A stretch of 44,466 nt of DNA, taken from the NCBI GenBank assembly GCA_037447655.1, contig JBBHKE010002640.1, positions 126,001 through 170,466 on the forward strand, given 5' to 3'. Made by a program: the position numbers and the translations under genes. This DNA is from Zygnema cylindricum (Eukaryota; Streptophyta; Zygnematophyceae; Zygnematales; Zygnemataceae). This document shows positions 38,210 to 44,466 of the stretch, one piece after another; positions within the stretch are counted from its first letter, which is position 1, and the number at the start of each line of letters is the position of its first letter. The notes below the pieces were generated by a model. That model did no database searches, was not told where the DNA came from, and saw only the letters and a program-made list of their open reading frames with translations.

Positions 38210-38620
38210 CAGGGTTTTGTCCTTATTGATGATATAACGGTAGTTTTTTTTAACAATAACGAAGAGATTAGGGTTTTGTTTATGTCCCACTGCGATAAAG
38301 ACAAATTTTGTTTGTTTGGTAGTGGGCATAGGGCTCCCCTTTTTTGGTTAAGCCTTTTTGTATACAGAAAATTGTAAGAATCTTGTAAATATTTTGTCAG
38401 AAGTTTATTCAAGGTTAGTAATTTGCGGTTGTCACGTTATTTTTTTCTCGATTTTAAGATGCTATGTTTTTTTTTTAACTATTTTTTGTCTCCAATATAT
38501 TTTCCTTTTTGGTACTATCTTTTATGCGGATTCATTTTATTTGTCTTTTTTGTTTGATTCCACCCGCATCAGGTTTCTCAAAGTGTTGATTTTGCCTTTC
38601 GTCTTTTTCTCTTATTTTTG
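38210..38620. other. R2 3' flank
   Basis: T-rich sequence with no gene. Small frames (38174-38377, minus 38053-38412) overlap the R2 end and have no domain. The R2 poly(A) site is probably here or at the LINE-derived AATAAAG at 38671. Confidence 0.35.
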
Positions 38621-38830
38621 CTCATGTACTGAGATGGTTTACAATCGGGAATACAATCGTGCTTTCTTTTAATAAAGTATTTGCTCTCTTTTTTATGAAG
38701 TATTTTCTTCCTTTTTAGTGAAGTATTTGCTATCTTTTTAAAGTATTTGCTTTCTTTTTAAAAAAGTATTTGCTTCCTTTTTAATAAAGTATGTGCTTCC
38801 TTATTAGTAACGAATTTCCTTCATTTTTAA
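38621..38830 (+). mobile_element. LINE 3' end with a 20-24-bp tandem tail
   Basis: CTCATGTACTGAGATGGTTT leads to AATAAAGTATTTGC, followed by about seven units of 20-24 bp on the theme AAAGTATTTGCTTCCTTTTT. The first unit contains the AATAAAG itself, so the tail seems to be built by repeating the LINE terminus. Confidence 0.7.
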
Positions 38831-39032
38831 AAACATCTTGTTGTATATGTTCACATATTTTGAGGCTTGGGGAATATCTGGGTAAGGGATTGTTACGGTA
38901 GTTTTTTAGGTTAACAAATTGTTGTTTTTTTGTTTGTTTTTTTTTTACGGTATTCTCTTGAAGTTACTATTCTTTTTTAAATTAAGTTTACTTCCCATGT
39001 ATTCGGTTGTCCATCTTTTTTCTTGTTGTCAT

Positions 39033-39088
39033 TTGTTCCTGTGTACTTAAGATGGTTTACCATACCATTGGGCTTTCATAATAATTTT
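39033..39088 (+). mobile_element. LINE 3' end, diverged
   Basis: GTTCCTGTGTACTTAAGATG then GTTTACCAT, GGGCTTTCATAATAA. A solo terminus on the plus strand, tail-to-tail with the minus-strand LINE that ends about 80 bp further on. Confidence 0.6.
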
Positions 39089-39159
39089 GTTTGTCTTTTG
39101 TTGCTGAAGAGTGGCTCAAAAATACACTAGAAACCCTAAAAACCCTAAATCACTGTTAT

Positions 39160-41250
39160 TGATATAAGACTTTATTGAAGAATATAATAGTATACCATTT
39201 GAGTACATGGGAACAAAACAAAATGGACGGTAAATGCCGTAACTAAAAAACTGACGAGGGAATGAAAAAACAAATAATCAGTACGAGAGAAACTAACACA
39301 TGAAATTAACACACAGATAGGGCACATAAAACGAAAGACTTTGAAAGAAACAAAAGTTGCAAAAGCGTCAACATATTAATTAGTGTCCTCAAACTAACCC
39401 TACTTAACCAAACCTCAATATGGCCAAAGATTTACTAAACCCAAACCTCTAAAACCAAACCCTAAAGTTCCCTAAGCCCAGGGTTGCACGCTAGGGAGTT
39501 TCGGAACATATGGATGATCCATCACTATGTAAATAAGAGAACTTTGTTCGCCTTTTTGGAAACCTTTATATAGGAAAAACAAAAGCAACTAGGCTAACTA
39601 GCGAGACTAAACAAATAACCAAAGATGACTAGGCAAAAAAGAAAAAACCCACTATATGATTCCCTAAAACCCCAACAACACTAACCTAGAAAACTAAAGA
39701 TGACTAGACAAAAAAGGAAAAACTCACTCTATATAAAGCCCCACAAACCCAACAAACTAAATTTCACACCCCCGAAGATCATGGATGTGGACTGGATCTC
39801 GTGGAGGAAGGTTTAGGAGGCCTCGCCTATCGTCTGCCACCGTGCTTCGACGGAGAAGGGCCGCAGCTTGCGCTCGTTGAAGGGCAACCGATACACGTTG
39901 CCGATAAAAAGCAACCAGAAGGCTTGGGAGAGGACTCCCTGGACCCTTAGAATTAGATGCTCTCTTAGCACAGTTGCGAAGAAAATCATCGAAAAACTTG
40001 TCCAAAGAACCAAAAATCTCGACAGCAAATGGGACAAACTGGTCCGTCGGGTCTCGATGAGCATAATCCCTTTCCTTAGAAGTCGTTGCGTCTCGAGCCG
40101 CCACACCAGTATACAGTGTCGGGCGAGAAGAAATGTGGGTCCCAGTCGTGGCAAAACTAGAACCCAAAGTAGGAATAAGAAAAGTAAATGCCAAGCCGCG
40201 TCATTGGTGATGTCGGCTGCCAATAAAGCCAAAGGGAGTCGAAGAGCCGCTTGGACAGATTCACGAAGATGGTTCGGAATACGAGTGTAGAGCCTAGGCC
40301 GAGGATAACCTAGGTGGTAACACCCAAGGACGTCTAAGCGTCGAACAAACTCCCAATCAGTAGAAGAGGGTTGTGGGCAGACACTTCAGGGAGGAGGATG
40401 GCCTTTAGTGAGGGGTGGAATTCCTTTAGGAGTGAGAGGACATGACTTCAAATGTCACGACAAACCCCCCCGGCAACATACAATTTCCCACATAGAGGGC
40501 ACGACAACCTAAGAGGACTATGATTCGATGGGGGAGTCAAAGCAGGCGCGGTGAGTGAAGGAGCCACAAGCGAAACAATAGGGTCTGTCGGGAGGACATG
40601 CGAGTGCGGATGCAAAGGTTGAGAATGCTCCTCAAAATGGGGGGGGGGGCGGTAAGGATGGACAGGATTAGCAGGAGGCTCTGGGAATGAAAATGGGGAT
40701 GGAATAGGGTTCGTAGCAGCAAGGGGGGGCACACGCTCATCGGGATGTGCTTCCCCACATGGGTTTGTGCAAGGGTTGGCTGTCATAGAGGGAAGGGTAC
40801 ATGCGGGTATGAGTAAGGTGGGAAGGGGGGTATTGATGGTTTGGGAGGGATGTTGTGGAGGGGTAAGGGTCTCATCTGAGATTTCCAAACGAGGCCGAGA
40901 AGATTCCGAAAAAGATGGTGTGGGGGAGCGCACGCCCGTCGCTTGTGAGGGGGCATAGGAGAAAAGAGGTAGGGGATGTCGAGAGGGCGAAGTTTGCCCG
41001 AAGAGCTCTTGTTGCTAGACCCAATTAGGTGAGAAAATAGTGCAATAAAACAGGCTTGTGAGACGCCAGTAAGAAGGTAACTAGAAAACATGTTGTGCTA
41101 AAAACTGGTGCTTCGCGCGAAAGATGGCGATAGATAAGAGATGGGAAGGTCAAAAAAACGGGAAGAGTTAAGCTCTCTTTGGTGGGACCTAGTAGGTAAA
41201 GTAAAAAATGGAATAGAACAGGCTCCTTGGGTGACAAAAGGAAGACAGTC
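39160..41250 (-). mobile_element. Internally deleted LINE, minus strand
   Basis: Reading on the minus strand: a Pro-rich frame (40933-40448) ends with the zinc-finger-like CPLCGKLYVAGG; a frame at 40194-39757 then has ARDATTSKERDYAHRD and FVPFAVEIFG, the C-terminal module also seen at 10856-11000. The 3' UTR (about 39750-39165) matches the plus copy, with AAGTCTTTCGTT, CCCATGTACTCAAATGG and AATAAAG. The reverse transcriptase and endonuclease domains are missing although both flanking parts are present, so this is an internal deletion rather than simple 5' truncation. Proteins are broken by stops. The 5' limit near 41250 is approximate. Confidence 0.7.
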
Positions 41251-41275
41251 GAAAAAACTTGTGGCCGAGAAAAGA

Positions 41276-41720
41276 AAAAAAAAAGAAATCAGACGAAATT
41301 GGTAGAGCCTATTTTGAAAAATCTAGAGAACGGATGGAGCTGATTCACCCACGAATAGAAAGGTTTTTGAAAATACTTTCTGTAGAGTACGTCTACGCTA
41401 AATTTGGCGCCAGATACTTGAAGAAAATGAGAAAAAACCCTAAGAGGAAATAATGGCTGAAGCTTTTAGAAAGGTGTCATCTAAAAACAATTCCCTCCAA
41501 TAGGAGTTGACCTTACGTAATCTTGATGCCTCACTAATGTCACGCCAAATTGGGCGGCCAAGATGGCAAGAGATGGCCACAAAAGGCAAAAAAGAAATCG
41601 GTCGAAACTTGCACAGTCGATTAATAAAAAATGAGAGAGCGGATGGAAATGATTTGCTAACCAATAGAAAGATTTTCGAAAATACGTTCTTTTTAAGTAC
41701 CCGTCGCAAGGTGTCTGTCT
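41276..41720. repeat. Diverged ~130-bp direct duplication, offset ~310 bp
   Basis: 41276-41415 and 41587-41710 share AAAGAAATC-GACGAAA, GAGAACGGATGGA-like, CCAATAGAAAG-like and GAAAATAC blocks in the same order. The sequence between contains CGGCCAAGATGGC. Confidence 0.55.
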
Positions 41721-41751
41721 TGGAGGTGTCTGTCTTGGTTTTTTTCTGTCC

Positions 41752-41910
41752 GTCTGCAGTACGGACGGCCGAACTGCTAGCACAATATAACGTTCCCTGT
41801 GCAGATCGTCGTACGGATGGCGTAATGTAACATTGCCAAACCGTCCACAGTACAAACCGCGTACGATTGGTATAATTTGACGTTGTCGTGCGTCCGCAGT
41901 ACGGGCATGA
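41752..41910 (+). repeat. ~50-bp repeat, about 3 units
   Basis: GTACGGACGG (41759), GTACGGATGG (41811), GTACGATTGG (41861) and a final GTACGGGCAT (41899) mark units that share CGTCCGCAGTAC and TAATGTAACATTG-like words. Confidence 0.6.
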
Positions 41911-41956
41911 TAAACTGGACAGGGTACATGCCCGTGTAACGGGCGTTGATTTACTA

Positions 41957-42571
41957 CACCGCGAATCGTAATTAGAGTAAATTACTCTAATTAGGTCGCT
42001 CGAAATTTCGACTCTATGACATCAAATAGAGTAAACGATTTTATTTTTTTCATTATTCTAATTTAGGTAAGTTTAATTAGCGTAAAAAATTGTAATATAG
42101 GTTCGTTTTAAATAATGTGGAGTATAGACGACGTTCGACCGTACAAAATTGTATTTTTTTAAGTAAAAAGGTACAAATAATGATTTAATAAAATCAGGCT
42201 CGCACGTGAAATCGCACTAAACAAAAAATCAATCACATCGAAAAAAAGCCGTTCGCATAACTCTCGTCCGTCGACAACATCGTCGTCAGTGTGAACATTA
42301 ACTGACATTCAGCGCGACAAATAATACTAACTTCATAATGACGTCAAAACTATACGGACTAACAAATTTTGTAGGTCTACGTAATTTAGTGTTCGTAATT
42401 TCAGCGCGGATTATTTTTGCTGACATAACCCAATATAGAGTACTTAAATAAATTAGAGTAAACTTCTTATATGAAAAAGTTCTATCACATAAACTATAGT
42501 TCATTACTCTAATTGTTTTTTTTGGTTTTTTTACTCTAATTTTTTCACTACTCTAATTACGATTCGCGGTG
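41957..42571. mobile_element. Family A MITE, 615 bp, most complete copy
   Basis: TIRs of ~23 bp beginning CACCGCGAATCGTAATTAGA are identical at both ends. TA precedes the left end (41955-41956); TG follows the right end, probably a mutated TA. The left 230 bp recurs inverted at 2750-3011 and partly at 30232-30515. No transposase. Confidence 0.8.
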
Positions 42572-42699
42572 TGGTTATAGAAATGGTAAATTGAAGAAGG
42601 GTAGACGTTTGCACTCGTTGTAAAGTCACAGATAAACATTGACAATAAAAATGACCTCGCTTATTTTGGCTGGGAGCAAGCGCCCACGTCAGCTTGTCC

Positions 42700-43003
42700 A
42701 GAATAGTACAGTTTACGTACAAATTATTTCAAACTTCGAACAGTTGAGTCGGGATTTGACGGTCAATCGATTGAAGAACTTTGACTTGCGAAAAAGTATA
42801 TCGAACCCGTTAAAATTTGGTCGCGCTTGTGAAAGTTGACCGTCATAAAAAATCAACAATCCACACCGATGGCCAACTTTACGCCTACAAAACTACAACA
42901 ACCACATATAAATGAAGGTGTTGCGCGCAAGCCCACTTTCTCGCCAAATTAGTGGACGAAAGCTATGTGAACTCCAGGGTGTTAGCACACGCTGGTTATT
43001 TAC
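42700..43003 (+). repeat. Dispersed repeat B, copy 2
   Basis: Shares GACGGTCAATCGATT, CTTTGACTT, GTCGCGCTTG, GACCGTCATAA and TGAACTCCAGGGTG blocks in order with 2310-2570. Confidence 0.6.
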
Positions 43004-43006
43004 TTA

Positions 43007-43060
43007 GGGTGGGGTTCCATCAGGCAAAAAGTGAGGTAGCTTTATGAAAAACGTAATTTT
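43007..43060 (+). mobile_element. PIF/Harbinger-like left terminus
   Basis: GGGTGGGGTTCCATCA directly after TTA, closely related to the TIR at 11483. No matching right end occurs before the window ends, so the element is truncated or continues beyond. Confidence 0.4.
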
Positions 43061-44299
43061 CCGTACTAAGCCGTACTGCTTTTTTTTTTCCTTTTTTATA
43101 AAACATATTTACTGTAGATTCGTCAAAATTCTCCAAATTTTTGGCCGAAAATTTAGAACGTCTTATTTTTAGATTTCGAAGCATACGCTCCTTCTGTCCA
43201 GTGTGTGGACAGTCTCCTCAACTGTCCTCAACTGTCCTTAAGAGGACACTTTGCCCCCCCCCCCCCACACACACACACTGGATGTGGCGATTAGTACACT
43301 CATAAAAGTCAAATTCGATCAGCGACGGACATGAAGTAACAAACTTACATGTGGCAAAGGACGCGTGCTAACTGACAGTGAATCCACCTTGTTCGACGAT
43401 AAGATCTTGGTTGAAGGACATCGTGTCACGCGATAACAAATGAACGTACAAATGGTACAGTATATTCGTGAACGTTTGCACAAATTTTCGTTTTGAAAAG
43501 GATTTCGCAACTGTTGGTACAAAGACAAAAACAATAACGTACAAATTGTACATTTGCGTTACGTTGTTAGATATTATAATATGTGTCCGTCCGTACAAAT
43601 ATGGAGTTCAAATTTTGTACTTTTTAAATCTTTCAATATTCCCGGCCGGCTAAACAGGATCCTACGTGGTTCCAATGGCAATCCAACACATAAGCAATTG
43701 GTGCCTCGTTGGCACGACCTGATGGAGAAGAGATATAAATATTACTGCCGGTAAACGTGTCTGTACGATTACGTGTCCGTACGATTAGTGGAAACGCCTA
43801 ATGCACGACGACCCTGGCTCAAAATCCATTAGGAGGCTCCAATAAATGTAACGTTGACTGGTCGTGGTCATGATCTCTTGTAGAATCCTCTATCAGGTCG
43901 AGCTAGTAAACAACCTCTCACCGTCATTTGGTCATTTAAATTGTTACCACATATGTTATTATTTAGATTTTCAAAAATTTAAAAAAAATCTTCAAACGGA
44001 AAGTTTGAACTCTATATTCATACCAGCCGGGATACTTAGTGACTCGTACGAGATTTTTGCTGCAAAAATTGAATTTTGAAAATAAAAATGAAAAATATTA
44101 CACGGAATGGCAGAAAGGCGCGACAAACAACAAATATAGTGTGAGAGGATACTTTCGGTGCACATACATCACCCAGGTCAAAGACACATGGCCTACACGC
44201 TGTGTAGGTTTGTCACCGCGCGTAGTCAAAGCTATTCTACTTATTGACTGTTATATCCCAGCGCAATGGCACCAAACTTGTATTGTTGTGTACCTAATT
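43061..44299. other. Right flank, no gene supported
   Basis: A poly-C run followed by (CA)n at 43247-43280 and a CTCAACTGTC tandem pair just before it. Open frames (43368-43653, 43864-44079, 44039-44314) show no domain. GTAC-rich words suggest old transposon sequence. Confidence 0.3.
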
Positions 44300-44389
44300 C
44301 GTACTATTTTGTAAAAGCTAGGATACGCTTGCACCTAACCCAAATAATCGTACTATTTTGTAAAAGCTAGGATACGCTTGCACCTAACC
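44300..44389 (+). repeat. 49-bp tandem repeat, two copies
   Basis: 41 identical bases (starting CGTACTATTTTGTAAAAGCT) at 44300-44340 and 44349-44389. It is followed by a TTTCCA-type hexamer run to the end of the window. Confidence 0.9.
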
Positions 44390-44466
44390 AAAATGACGCA
44401 TGCAGGACGCATTTCCCTTCTATTTTTATTTCCATTTCCATTTCCGTTTCAATTTCTTTTTCATTT

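Noticed and set aside
39128-39152. AAACCCTAAA repeats resembling plant telomere sequence
   Set aside because: Only two imperfect units; too few for an interstitial telomere, and similar words occur near the R2 end by chance.
41440-41855. Overlapping frames of 89-124 codons on both strands
   Set aside because: They lie in duplicated repeat sequence and have no domain.

Overview
The window is nuclear DNA of a eukaryote that is AT-rich, intron-rich and rich in repeats. All three genes I could build belong to plant-type families, so I infer a streptophyte (a charophyte-grade green alga or an early-diverging land plant). The species cannot be fixed from sequence alone. No rRNA, tRNA, CRISPR array, bacterial-type operon or viral gene was seen.

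Layout, all three genes on the + strand. (1) About 1-4.1 kb is a repeat-rich flank with several small DNA transposons. (2) 4167-7590 is a LAG1/LOH-type ceramide synthase (ER sphingolipid synthesis). Four exons were joined by phase and conserved motifs; the C-terminal exon(s) could not be found. (3) About 7.6-16.8 kb holds minisatellites, a 5'-truncated LINE with a recognisable region downstream of the reverse transcriptase domain, and a nested pair of PIF/Harbinger-like elements with 3-bp target duplications inside a LINE 3' end. (4) 16882-27385 is a 17-exon gene for a predicted plastid-targeted member of the phosphoglucomutase/phosphomannomutase superfamily (plant At1g70820-like clade). It has one GC-AG intron and a probable 20-nt micro-exon. 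(5) About 27.4-32.3 kb is intergenic, with another LINE 3' end, a hAT-like MITE, Tc1/mariner-like MITEs and a long foldback palindrome. (6) 32772-38125 is a 9-exon gene for the small (R2) subunit of class I ribonucleotide reductase, with a TATA box and an E2F-like site upstream. (7) 38.1-44.5 kb holds a tandem duplication across the R2 stop codon, three more LINE 3' ends (one on an internally deleted minus-strand LINE), a 615-bp MITE and tandem repeats.

The three genes act in separate housekeeping pathways (sphingolipids, plastid sugar-phosphate chemistry, dNTP supply) and form no functional cluster. The most notable signals are the stratified transposon nest, one LINE 3' end family seen six times, a TA-flanked MITE family placed upstream of two of the genes, complementary (CT)n/(GA)n tracts around the exon carrying the R2 radical site, and a raised share of GTC and GC splice donors.
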